From: Terrisporobacter othiniensis
Lineage (GTDB): Bacteria; Bacillota; Clostridia; Peptostreptococcales; Peptostreptococcaceae
Length of the DNA: 20,893 nucleotides
Reading direction: 5' to 3'
NCBI RefSeq assembly: GCF_000808015.1
Contig: NZ_JWHR01000048.1
Span: 1-20,893 of the forward strand
Shown here piece after piece: positions 1 to 7,456 of the stretch. Position 1 is the first letter of the stretch; each line of letters opens with the position of its first letter. Both the position numbers and the translations under genes were made by a program. The notes under the pieces are model-generated. The model did not search any database. It saw only the letters and a program-made list of their open reading frames with translations, and was not told where the DNA came from.

Positions 1-5
1 CATTT

Positions 6-449
6 ATGCAGCTAATATTAATATTAATAATGTTTTAATTTGCAACTATTTTAATATTAATATCAGAAAAGATTTCTACTTTAAATTCAGACATATTTTT
101 ACTGTCTTGGGTAAGCAATCATATTATAAAAGGAAATGGAATTCAAGCAAATTATTTTATAAGATTTGTAACAGAATTATTTATGGCAATAGTTACTATT
201 TGTGTAATTATTCCTACCAAATATAATAAAAGTAAAAAGCAAAGAGTATTAACATGGCTCATATTACTATTTGTAAATAGTATGGTAGGAACTTGTTTAA
301 CAAAAGATTATACATGGGTAATATTTGATATTTTAAGTAAATTTAATGAAATATTTATAGTTCTATTAGAGATTGTTTTAAGTCATTTCTTTATTAAAAT
401 ATCTTTTAATAAATCTTTACAATTATATACTAAATCTGAAATTATATAA
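6..449 (+). pseudogene. Remnant of a small multi-spanning membrane protein, possibly interrupted by a stop
   Basis: I do not recognise the family. The frame is open from 39 to 449 and encodes a hydrophobic protein with about three membrane segments and a basic loop (YNKSKKQR) between two of them. The first ATG in this open stretch is at 183, but it has no Shine-Dalgarno sequence and lies inside a hydrophobic segment, so it is a poor start. Upstream in the same frame an ATG at 6 opens a hydrophobic run (MQLILILIMF), which a TAA at 36-38 interrupts before FATILILIS continues. This looks like one membrane helix with a nonsense codon in it. A terminator follows at 471-512. Alternatives are a gene using an unusual start, or chance hydrophobicity in AT-rich DNA. 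Confidence 0.35.
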
Positions 450-470
450 ATGAAAATATAATAAGTATTG

Positions 471-512
471 AAAGGGTTATAACAAAATAAAAGAATTGTT
501 ATAGCCTTTTTA
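471..512 (+). terminator. Rho-independent terminator
   Basis: A stem of GGGTTATAACAA pairs with TTGTTATAGCCT, with one wobble pair, across a 10-nt A-rich loop. A T tract follows. It closes the membrane-protein remnant and isolates the GH3 gene. Confidence 0.75.
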
Positions 513-603
513 TATTTGTAGAAAAATAAATTTAACAACCTCTTAAACCTACAAACATAAAATATAACATAAGACAAAATTAGTTATACAGGGAGGTGGC
601 TGT

Positions 604-3018
604 ATGAACTTATATGAAGAAGCTTCTTCCATAGTTAAAAGACTATCTTTAGAAGAAAAGTGTAAATTTTGTTGTGGGATAGATTTCTGGGAAACCTTTG
701 GTATAGAGAAATTTAATATTCCATCCATTATGCTATGTGATGGTCCTCATGGTCTTCGTAAAGAGGACCCAGAGAATTTTATGCTTATTAGTACTAAAGT
801 TGTAAAATCTACATGTTTTCCAACAGCCACGGCTTTGGCTTCTACCTTTGATGAAAAATTAATAAATAGAATGGGGAAGGCATTAGGTGAGGAGTGTAGG
901 AAAGAAGATGTGGCAGTACTTTTAAGTCCAGGAATTAATATAAAAAGACTACCTATTTGTGGGCGAAACTTTGAATATTTTAGTGAAGATCCTTACCTAA
1001 GTGGTAAAATGGGGGCAGCACTAATTAAAGGAATACAAAGTAAAGGTGTTGCAGCTTGTATAAAGCATTTTGCAGCAAATAACCAAGAAAAATATCGTAT
1101 GACTGTTAATTCCATTATTGATGAAAGGGCACTTAGGGAAATATATTTGAAGGGATTTGAAATTGCCATAAAAGAATCTAATCCTTGGTCAGTAATGATG
1201 GCATATAACAAATTAAATGGTCATTATTGCAGCGAAAATAAATATTTGATTCAAAGTGTACTTAGGAATGAATGGAATTACAAAGGATGTATTACTAGTG
1301 ACTGGGGAGGAGTTAATAACATTATTTCCAGTATAAATAATGGGTTAAATATAGAGATGCCAGGATACAAAGATGATTACTATAAAGTTTTACAAAATGC
1401 TGTAAAAAATAATGATATCAATGAAGAAATATTGAATAAGTCTGTTTCAAGAGTTATTGAACTAATTTTAAAATATAAGGAAGGTAAAAAAATACCTTAT
1501 AAATGTAATTTTCAAGAGCATATTAATTTAGCAGAAGAAATAGCTGAAAGTAGTGCAGTATTATTGAAAAATGATGATAATATTCTCCCGGGAAATAAGT
1601 TACAAAATATTGGAATAATAGGAAGGCTTGCAAAAGAACCTGTATATCAAGGCTTGGGTAGTTCCAATGTTAATCCTAATACGATAGATAATGCATATGA
1701 TGCATTTATAAATAATAACTGTAATATCCATTATGCAGACGGATATTCTTTAAAAAATGATGAAATTGATGAATTATTGGTAAAAGAATCTATAGAAATA
1801 GCAAAAAATAAGGATATAGTTTATTTATTTGTAGGACTGCCCAAATATTATGAAGCAGAAGGTTATGATCGTAAAAATCTAAAGTTGCCTAATTCACATA
1901 ATAACTTAGTTTATGAAATTAGTAAAATCAATAAAAATCTAGTAGTAATATTACAAGGCGGATCTGTTATGGAGATGCCGTGGAGTCATATACCAAAGGC
2001 CATATTATTAACTCATTTAAGTGGATGTAGAGGAGGTAATGCCACAGTAAACTTACTATTAGGAAAGAAAAATCCTTCAGGAAAGCTAAGTGAAACTTAT
2101 GCAAATAAACTAGAAGATTACCCTTCAATGAGGTTTTATCCTGGAGATAAAGATAACTTAGAATATAGAGAAAGTATATTTGTTGGATATAGATATTTTG
2201 ATAGTACTAAAATTAAAGTTAAATATCCTTTTGGTTTTGGCCTTTCTTATACAACTTTTCAATATAGTAATATGAAAGTACGATATAATAATAAAAATAA
2301 TATAGAAGTATCTATAACTATCACCAATAGTGGAAATATGGAAGGAAAAGAAGTCATTCAACTTTATATTTCATGTTTAAATTCAAAACTATTTAGAGCA
2401 AAACAAGAATTAAAAGGATTTAAAAAAATAAATTTGATGCCTAAGGAAAGTAAAGAAGTAACATTTATCTTAGATGAAGATTGTTTTACTTATTATAATA
2501 TTCAAACAAATAAGTTTGAAGTAGAAGAAGGACAATATGCTATAAATATTGGTTCATCATGTAGAGATATTAAATATTCCACTGTAATAAATAAAAAGGG
2601 AAGTAATGTAAAAACACCAGATTACAAAGGAAAATCACCAGTTTATTATGAGTTATATAAAAAAGAACTGAATCCAAGTAAGTTAGAATTTGAAAATATA
2701 TATGGCAAAGAATTACCAATAGCTACAAATCCGCCTTATCCATTTACTATGAACTCTACTATAAACGATATTAAAAATGCTTATGGTGGTAATTTGATTA
2801 TATCAGCCATAAATAAAAAGGCATATAAGGTTATAAATGGGGACAAATTAATGGAAATTACAGTAAGAGAATCATTAAATGACCAACCTTTCAGGTTAAT
2901 GGTTATGGCAACTAGAGGAGCTATAAGTCGAAAATCAGTACTAGGATTTGTAGATTTGCTAAATAAACATTATGTTAAAGGTTTATTACAAATTTTAAGA
3001 AATACAAAACGACTTTAA
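604..3018 (+). CDS. Glycoside hydrolase family 3 beta-glucosidase-like protein
   Basis: Predicted exo-acting GH3 glycosidase that hydrolyses terminal beta-linked glucose (or a related sugar) from oligosaccharides. It has no signal peptide, so it should act in the cytosol on imported sugars. In 804 residues the order is: GH3 TIM barrel (about 1-300) with substrate-binding D46 in CDGPHG, K154-H155-F156 and the nucleophile D233 in TSDWGG; an alpha/beta sandwich (about 310-540) with E419-G-Y-D-R, where E419 is the likely acid/base; a fibronectin-III-like domain (about 552-662) after the PFGFGLSYT motif; and a C-terminal extension of about 140 residues (665-804) that I cannot assign. The start is set by GGGAGG, 7 nt before the ATG. 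No sugar transporter or regulator is adjacent, so the natural substrate is not revealed. Substrate specificity within GH3 cannot be called from sequence. Confidence 0.93.
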   Translation: MNLYEEASSIVKRLSLEEKCKFCCGIDFWETFGIEKFNIPSIMLCDGPHGLRKEDPENFMLISTKVVKSTCFPTATALASTFDEKLINRMGKALGEECRKEDVAVLLSPGINIKRLPICGRNFEYFSEDPYLSGKMGAALIKGIQSKGVAACIKHFAANNQEKYRMTVNSIIDERALREIYLKGFEIAIKESNPWSVMMAYNKLNGHYCSENKYLIQSVLRNEWNYKGCITSDWGGVNNIISSINNGLNIEMPGYKDDYYKVLQNAVKNNDINEEILNKSVSRVIELILKYKEGKKIPYKCNFQEHINLAEEIAESSAVLLKNDDNILPGNKLQNIGIIGRLAKEPVYQGLGSSNVNPNTIDNAYDAFINNNCNIHYADGYSLKNDEIDELLVKESIEIAKNKDIVYLFVGLPKYYEAEGYDRKNLKLPNSHNNLVYEISKINKNLVVILQGGSVMEMPWSHIPKAILLTHLSGCRGGNATVNLLLGKKNPSGKLSETYANKLEDYPSMRFYPGDKDNLEYRESIFVGYRYFDSTKIKVKYPFGFGLSYTTFQYSNMKVRYNNKNNIEVSITITNSGNMEGKEVIQLYISCLNSKLFRAKQELKGFKKINLMPKESKEVTFILDEDCFTYYNIQTNKFEVEEGQYAINIGSSCRDIKYSTVINKKGSNVKTPDYKGKSPVYYELYKKELNPSKLEFENIYGKELPIATNPPYPFTMNSTINDIKNAYGGNLIISAINKKAYKVINGDKLMEITVRESLNDQPFRLMVMATRGAISRKSVLGFVDLLNKHYVKGLLQILRNTKRL

Positions 3019-3081
3019 AAGAATAGAAGGCATTTTTATTGGATAAATTATAAATAAAATATCATCAAGGAGAATCATATT

Positions 3082-3264
3082 ATGGATAACAATAAAAATA
3101 GAATGAAAGACAGACCAAAATCAAATCCAGAACTTAGAAAAATGTATTCTGAGCATGGTGCTGATATTGGAATAGAGAATGGACAGAAAATTGGTGCAAG
3201 AGATTGTGGTACAAATAAAACTAAAACAGAAAAACTTTATCATAAAGCAAAGAAAAAAGATTAA
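3082..3264 (+). CDS. Small hydrophilic protein of unknown function (60 aa)
   Basis: I do not recognise this family. The protein is strongly charged, rich in Lys and Asn, and has no membrane segment or signal peptide. The middle (about residues 15-45, containing NPELRKMYSEHGADIG and NGQKIGARDCG) is less biased than the Lys-rich ends and holds one cysteine. The length and composition resemble small spore-associated proteins of clostridia, but the alpha/beta SASP signature is absent, so that remains a guess. It is supported as a real gene by AAGGAG about 10 nt before the ATG, by a 63-nt gap after the GH3 gene with no terminator between them, and by a strong terminator that begins at its stop codon. 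Confidence 0.7.
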   Translation: MDNNKNRMKDRPKSNPELRKMYSEHGADIGIENGQKIGARDCGTNKTKTEKLYHKAKKKD

Positions 3265-3313
3265 CATAAAAAAATCGTATCAAATTTAAATTGATACGAT
3301 TTTTTTATGTTAA
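3261..3313 (+). terminator. Perfect 23-bp inverted-repeat terminator
   Basis: The arms 3261-3283 and 3291-3313 are exact reverse complements around a 7-nt loop (ATTTAAA). An A7 run in the left arm and a T7 run in the right arm let it work on either strand. The left arm contains the TAA stop of the 60-aa gene. No gene lies on the minus strand here. Confidence 0.85.
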
Positions 3314-3479
3314 ATAGTTATAAAGTAAAATATTAGTAAATATGTCTGATTTATTCACTTTTAGGGAGAAAAAGTCATATAAAAGTATATGAAGAAACAA
3401 TTTTATTGTCTAACTTAAGGTCTAGATGATAAATAAAGTATTCATTATATTTACATGCAATTATTAAGGAGGAATTTAC

Positions 3480-4166
3480 TTGAGTATTGACTTAAATGAA
3501 AAAGTAAGTGGAAAGTATTGGGTAAGAAAGATTATTAATGATAATAAAGGTTCTATTTTAAATAAAAGAATAGTTAATAGAGATACAAGAATTGAATATA
3601 TAGAGTGGTTATCACCTATAGAAGGTGAGAATTATCGAGAGTATATGCTAAATTCACCGTATCTATTAGAAAAACTAAATAATAATGGGTTTCCATTGAA
3701 AAAAGAAGATTTAAGTTTTTGGCCACAAAGAGAGCCTGTTTGGGATGGAATTGGATTGGCTACTATGAATGATTCACAAGAAAAAATGATAGTTTTAGTA
3801 GAAAATAAAAGTAGTATAAAAGAATTAAGAAGTAAGTTAGCATCTACTAATGAAAATAATAAAAGATTAATATTAGATTCAATGAGAGAGACTTATGATG
3901 AGTTAGGTGCTAAAGGTGACTTTAATAAATGGTTTGATACTTATTACCAAATAGCAAATAGATTTACATTTATGCACCAACTTATGAAAAAAGGATATAA
4001 AGTAAAGTTAGTTTTTCTAAATATTGTTGATGATCATATGTACAAAAACATATCTAAATCTCAATGGGTAGAAGAATATTGCAAAATGTTAAATGAATTT
4101 ATGGGAGATAGATTTGTGCCAAGAGATGCACTAATTATTGATTTAAATGTACATGAAGATAAATAA
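3480..4166 (+). CDS. Uncharacterised protein with PD-(D/E)XK nuclease-like motif
   Basis: Soluble 228-residue protein. The central part reads WPQREPVWDGIG (D89), then a beta-strand-like MIVLVENKSS (E108-N109-K110). D...ExK with a hydrophobic strand before the ExK is the core of the PD-(D/E)XK phosphodiesterase fold. Further motifs FNKWFDTYYQIANRF and KVKLVFLNIVDD resemble a widespread uncharacterised bacterial family in which WD..G and VE.K are conserved. Function is therefore inferred to be nucleic-acid cleavage or repair, not shown. The start is a TTG, chosen because AAGGAGG lies 7 nt upstream and no better ATG exists. It stands alone between its own promoter region and terminator, with no methylase or helicase partner, so it is not an evident restriction or defence locus. 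Confidence 0.75.
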   Translation: MSIDLNEKVSGKYWVRKIINDNKGSILNKRIVNRDTRIEYIEWLSPIEGENYREYMLNSPYLLEKLNNNGFPLKKEDLSFWPQREPVWDGIGLATMNDSQEKMIVLVENKSSIKELRSKLASTNENNKRLILDSMRETYDELGAKGDFNKWFDTYYQIANRFTFMHQLMKKGYKVKLVFLNIVDDHMYKNISKSQWVEEYCKMLNEFMGDRFVPRDALIIDLNVHEDK

Positions 4167-4172
4167 AACATT

Positions 4173-4205
4173 AAAAGCGTATTGTTAATTCAATACGTTT
4201 TTTGT
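4173..4205 (+). terminator. Rho-independent terminator
   Basis: AAAAGCGTATTG pairs with CAATACGTTTTT around TTAATT, ending in a T run, just after the stop of the nuclease-like gene. One base is unpaired in the stem. Confidence 0.75.
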
Positions 4206-4278
4206 GTATTAATAGAGGGAAATACCGGAGATATAATGAATTTATTATAGAAATATATTTAAATAAGGAAGTGTTTTT

Positions 4279-4788
4279 ATGTATAATGAAGAAATTCAAA
4301 TAGTATTGGCTTATGATGAAATTGATACAATAAAGGACTTATTTACAGAATATAGAGATATGCTGGTAGAAACATACAAGTATGTGGAGGGTATTAGTTT
4401 TTGTTTTACAAGTTTTCAAAAAGAGTTAGATACTTTACAAGAAAAATATGCTCTACCAAAGGGAAAATTATATACGGCAAAGTATAAAGGCAAAGTCGCT
4501 GGATGTGTAGGGCTTATACCATTAGATAATAATTATTGTGAAGTAAAAATATTATATGTTAGAGATGAATTCAGAGGTTTAGGAATCGGTAAGCTACTTA
4601 TGAAATCAGTAATTGAGGATGGAAAAAAATTAAGTTATGATTTAATGGTACTAGATACTTTTTCATATTTAGAAAGAGCTGTAGATTTATATTATAAACT
4701 AGGATTTGAGGTGACAAAAAAATATTATGATAGCCCAATAAAAGATGTAATTTATCTAGGGTTGGATTTAAAAAATAAAGCTAGCTAG
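4279..4788 (+). CDS. GNAT-family N-acetyltransferase
   Basis: Predicted acetyl-CoA-dependent N-acetyltransferase of 169 residues, cytosolic. The N-terminal half (about 1-60) is helical and carries several acidic residues. The core begins with KLYTAKYKGKVAGCVGLIPL (strands 2-3), then CEVKILYVRDEFRGLGIGKLL, where R99-G-L-G-I-G104 is the pyrophosphate-binding motif A loop. AVDLYYKLGFE near the C-terminus is the conserved motif B helix and strand. The acceptor substrate cannot be told from the sequence. AAGGAA lies 8 nt before the ATG. It is monocistronic, sits behind the terminator of the preceding gene, and shows no obvious terminator of its own before the nhaA promoter. Confidence 0.88.
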   Translation: MYNEEIQIVLAYDEIDTIKDLFTEYRDMLVETYKYVEGISFCFTSFQKELDTLQEKYALPKGKLYTAKYKGKVAGCVGLIPLDNNYCEVKILYVRDEFRGLGIGKLLMKSVIEDGKKLSYDLMVLDTFSYLERAVDLYYKLGFEVTKKYYDSPIKDVIYLGLDLKNKAS

Positions 4789-4860
4789 AAAAATAGTATT
4801 GATTTCCAAAACGTATCTTGTAAAAAATATGAAAAAATCCAACTTTATCGTTGAAAAAGA

Positions 4861-4889
4861 TTGACTATACCGTGTTAAAGGACTATCCT
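4861..4889 (+). promoter_or_regulatory. Candidate sigma-A-type promoter for nhaA
   Basis: TTGACT at 4861-4866 and TATCCT at 4884-4889 are separated by 17 nt, a good vegetative spacing. The ATG at 4931 lies about 35 nt beyond the predicted transcript start. Confidence 0.5.
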
Positions 4890-4893
4890 TTAA
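4875..4893. promoter_or_regulatory. Inverted repeat overlapping the nhaA promoter -10, candidate operator
   Basis: TTAAAGGA and TCCTTTAA are perfect 8-bp arms around CTA. The repeat covers the end of the promoter spacer and the -10 box, and no T run follows, so an operator fits better than a terminator. The binding protein is unknown. Confidence 0.35.
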
Positions 4894-4930
4894 AAGTATT
4901 TGCATACAAAAAACATGGGAGGTCATTAAA

Positions 4931-6122
4931 ATGATGGACAAAATGAAAAAAATATCACAGTCAGAGGTTTTTACCAGGCATACTACTTATTGCTGTGACA
5001 GCAATTTCAGTATTAATTGCAAATAGTAATTTTAAAGGAGTTTATGATGAAATTTTTCATCATATTAATTTAGTCGGGAATTTTAATTTACATGCAATAG
5101 TAAATGATTTTTTAATGGCAATATTCTTTTTATATGTTGGATTAGAGATAAAAAAAGAAATATTAGAAGGATCTTTATCAAGCTTTAAAAAAGCTTCTTT
5201 TCCTGTTATTGCATCACTTGGAGGAGTAATTGTTCCCGCAATAATTTTCATGATAATAAATAGAAATACTAAATATTTGCCAGGTGTGGGAGTAGCAATA
5301 TCAACAGATATAGCCTTTGCAATTGGAATTTTTATGATATTTAAATCTAAGTTGAATTCAAATTTAAAAATATTTTTATTATCTTTAGCAGTTGTAGATG
5401 ATTTAATTTCTATTTTAGCAATAGTATTTTTATATTCTGCAAAAATCAATATGAGAGCAATGTTGATCTCAGCTGCAATATTATTAATACTAATGACAAT
5501 AAATAAAGTATTTAAGGTAGATAATGTATATGTATATTTATTTGTAGGTTTATTCTTATGGTATTTTGTGTATAGTAGTGGGATACATGCTACAATCAGT
5601 GGAGTATTGCTTGCAGCAACTATACCATCTAGAAAAACAAAAGGAGAAGAATCTACAGCAGATAGGTTAGAACATAGATTGGGGAAATTGAGTAACTTAC
5701 TTATATTGCCTTTATTTGCTTTTGCAAATACATCAATAGCGCTTAATTTAAATGTTAATGTGACAGATGCTTCAAATTTAGTAATGGGAATAATGTGTGG
5801 TTTAGTTATTGGGAAACCACTTGGTGTTGTATCATTTAGTTTTATAGCAACTAAACTACATATTGCAGAGAAACCAGAAAAAGCTTCATGGATATCAATA
5901 ACAGAAGTTGCATTACTTACAGGTATAGGATTTACAATGTCAATATTTGTTTCAGAATTAGCATTCTCTTATGATGAGAATGTGATTAATTTGGCTAAAA
6001 TATCAATACTAACAGCTTCTATGACATCTGTAATATTTACACAAATAGCCTTATATCTAAAGCATAGTTTTGTAGGAGTAAAAATTAAATCTTTAATAGG
6101 ACTAATGCGTGTAAAGTATTAA
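4931..6122 (+). CDS. nhaA: NhaA-type Na+/H+ antiporter, frameshifted near the N-terminus
   Basis: Electrogenic Na+/H+ antiporter of the inner membrane, used for sodium export and pH homeostasis. The body (in frame from 4947 to 6122) carries the NhaA hallmarks: GLEIKKE, STDIAFAIG with the Asp equivalent to E. coli D133, and VVDDL with the Asp pair equivalent to D163/D164, at the same 30-residue spacing, plus about 12 membrane segments. The proper start is the ATG at 4931 with GGGAGG 8 nt upstream, giving MMDKMKKISQSE. That frame then runs into a stop, while the body continues one base later with LPGILLIAVTAISVLIANS. Removing one T from the T5 run at 4968-4972 joins the two halves exactly. The only in-frame start left for the body is a GTG at 4995 inside the first membrane helix, without a ribosome binding site. 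The gene is therefore either inactivated, slips in translation, or contains a sequencing error. Confidence 0.88.
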
Positions 6123-6180
6123 TTTAAAATATATACTTAATAAAAAAACTACTCTAAAGTGAATAGATTAAGACAATAAT

Positions 6181-6211
6181 AAAAGCTGAGTTTAATTAAA
6201 ACTTAGCTTTT
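6181..6211. terminator. Bidirectional terminator between nhaA and the minus-strand regulator
   Basis: AAAAGCTGAGTTT pairs with AAACTTAGCTTTT across a 5-nt loop, with one wobble pair. A on one side and T on the other make it usable by both convergent genes. Confidence 0.75.
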
Positions 6212-6220
6212 ATTAAATTT

Positions 6221-6868
6221 CTATAAGTTTATTATTTCAATTTTTCCCCTAGAAACATGAATTTTTCCATCCTTTTCAAACCTTTTTAAAATACGGCTAA
6301 TTACTTCTCTAGATGAGCCTAGTTCGTTAGCTATACTTTCATGGGTTATATAAAGAATGCTTGAATCTAGAAATCGACTTTGTTCTAATAAATAATTAGT
6401 GATTCTTTCATCTAAACTAAAGAATGTGGCTTGTTCAAGAACGTACATTACTTCTGATAATTTATCTTGTGTTAGATTTAAAAGATAATTCATAACTTGA
6501 AAATTAGATGAAGCTAGTTTCTTTAATAAAGAACTATCAATTATTATGGCTTCAGCTTTAGTTTGAGCTTCTAGATTTACATCGTAAGTTAAATTTGCAA
6601 AAGCACAAGATGCTGATAACATACAGACATCTCGGTCATATAATTTAAATAATGTAATTTGTCTTCCACTAGGTGCAGAAATAAATACTCTAAAATTACC
6701 TGAAAGAGTAAGTAAAAGACCTGTACAAGTTGAATTTTTAGAGTGAACAATCTCACCTTTTTCATATTTTGTAACAGAGCTTTTTGAGATTAATTCATTT
6801 TTTTCTTCTTCGTTTAAATTTTTAAAAAAAGGAAGAATTTCTTCAAAAACATATTCCTTATTAAACAT
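6221..6868 (-). CDS. Crp/Fnr-family transcriptional regulator, possibly sulfur- or redox-sensing
   Basis: DNA-binding regulator of 215 residues. It has an N-terminal cyclic-nucleotide-binding-like beta-roll (about 12-115), a long dimerisation helix (about 118-150) and a C-terminal winged helix-turn-helix (ITHESIANELGSSREVISRILKR, about 174-196). The recognition helix has the E-x-x-S-R pattern (E188, S191, R192) seen in Fnr-type members. The sensor domain contains C48, C82 and C88 (the last two as DVCMLSASC), but not the N-terminal four-cysteine iron-sulfur cluster arrangement of true Fnr. Thiol or persulfide chemistry is therefore a reasonable guess for the signal. It is the last gene of an operon behind two YeeE/YedE sulfur transporters, 15 nt after the second, with GGAGG before its ATG. 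It probably controls this operon, but the ligand and targets are inferred. Confidence 0.88.
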   Translation of the reverse strand: MFNKEYVFEEILPFFKNLNEEEKNELISKSSVTKYEKGEIVHSKNSTCTGLLLTLSGNFRVFISAPSGRQITLFKLYDRDVCMLSASCAFANLTYDVNLEAQTKAEAIIIDSSLLKKLASSNFQVMNYLLNLTQDKLSEVMYVLEQATFFSLDERITNYLLEQSRFLDSSILYITHESIANELGSSREVISRILKRFEKDGKIHVSRGKIEIINL

Positions 6869-6883
6869 TTTTCCTCCAATAAA

Positions 6884-7444
6884 TTACTTTTTAAGAATTG
6901 ATTTAGGAAGAAAATAACTTACTAACATAAATAATATACCTGTTAGAAATAATCCCATATATCCAACATTAAAAAGTGAAGGATAATTAGGAGATATTTT
7001 GAATAAAGTTAATTTTCCCAAATCAAATCCTGAAATTAGACCTAAATTATTTAAATATCCATAAGATAGTGTAAATGTAATGGCACCCACAAGTCCGCCT
7101 ATAATGGCACTTAAGCCCTTTTTGAGATTGTTTGTTCCTGAAGCGCCTACACAAGTTCCTGGACAAGTTCCAGCATATCCAAAACCAAGGCCAAATATAA
7201 TTCCACCAATAATTACACCTAAATTTAATGTTTTCACACTTAAATGACTAATCTTAAAGATTCCAATAGCATGAGCTATGGATAATAAAACACTTGCAAA
7301 TCCTATGGCAAATAATATTACTTTAGCTAAGTGTAAATCTTCTAACCTAAGCATGGCAAGTAATTTTTTAGGATTTGTAGCTTGAACTTTATATAAAGCA
7401 TATCCGAAAAATCCACCTAATAATATGGATAATAGTATTTTCAT
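6884..7444 (-). CDS. YeeE/YedE-family sulfur transporter, half-size subunit 2
   Basis: Integral membrane protein of 186 residues with about five hydrophobic segments. The motif GLGFGYAGTCPGTCVGASG carries C94 and C98, the cysteine-containing pore signature of the YeeE/YedE (TsuA-like) family. Characterised members import thiosulfate by passing it along conserved cysteines; whether this pair carries thiosulfate or another reduced sulfur compound is not decided by the sequence. Full-length YeeE proteins are about twice this size; here the two halves are separate neighbouring genes. It starts at an ATG with AGGAGG upstream, 12 nt after the first half gene, and 15 nt before the Crp/Fnr gene, so all three are likely one transcript. 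Confidence 0.87.
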   Translation of the reverse strand: MKILLSILLGGFFGYALYKVQATNPKKLLAMLRLEDLHLAKVILFAIGFASVLLSIAHAIGIFKISHLSVKTLNLGVIIGGIIFGLGFGYAGTCPGTCVGASGTNNLKKGLSAIIGGLVGAITFTLSYGYLNNLGLISGFDLGKLTLFKISPNYPSLFNVGYMGLFLTGILFMLVSYFLPKSILKK

Positions 7445-7456
7445 AATAATTCCTCC

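Noticed and set aside
383..577. 64-codon minus-strand frame over the terminator at 471
   Set aside because: It crosses a terminator stem, is AT-driven in composition and has no start signals.
4789..4930. Ion-sensing riboswitch upstream of nhaA
   Set aside because: Only a short inverted repeat over the promoter is present. No multi-helix junction or conserved loop motif could be recognised.
5060..5449. 129-codon open frame on the minus strand inside nhaA
   Set aside because: It is antisense to conserved NhaA motifs, has a composition mirroring the membrane protein, and lacks a ribosome binding site. It is a shadow.
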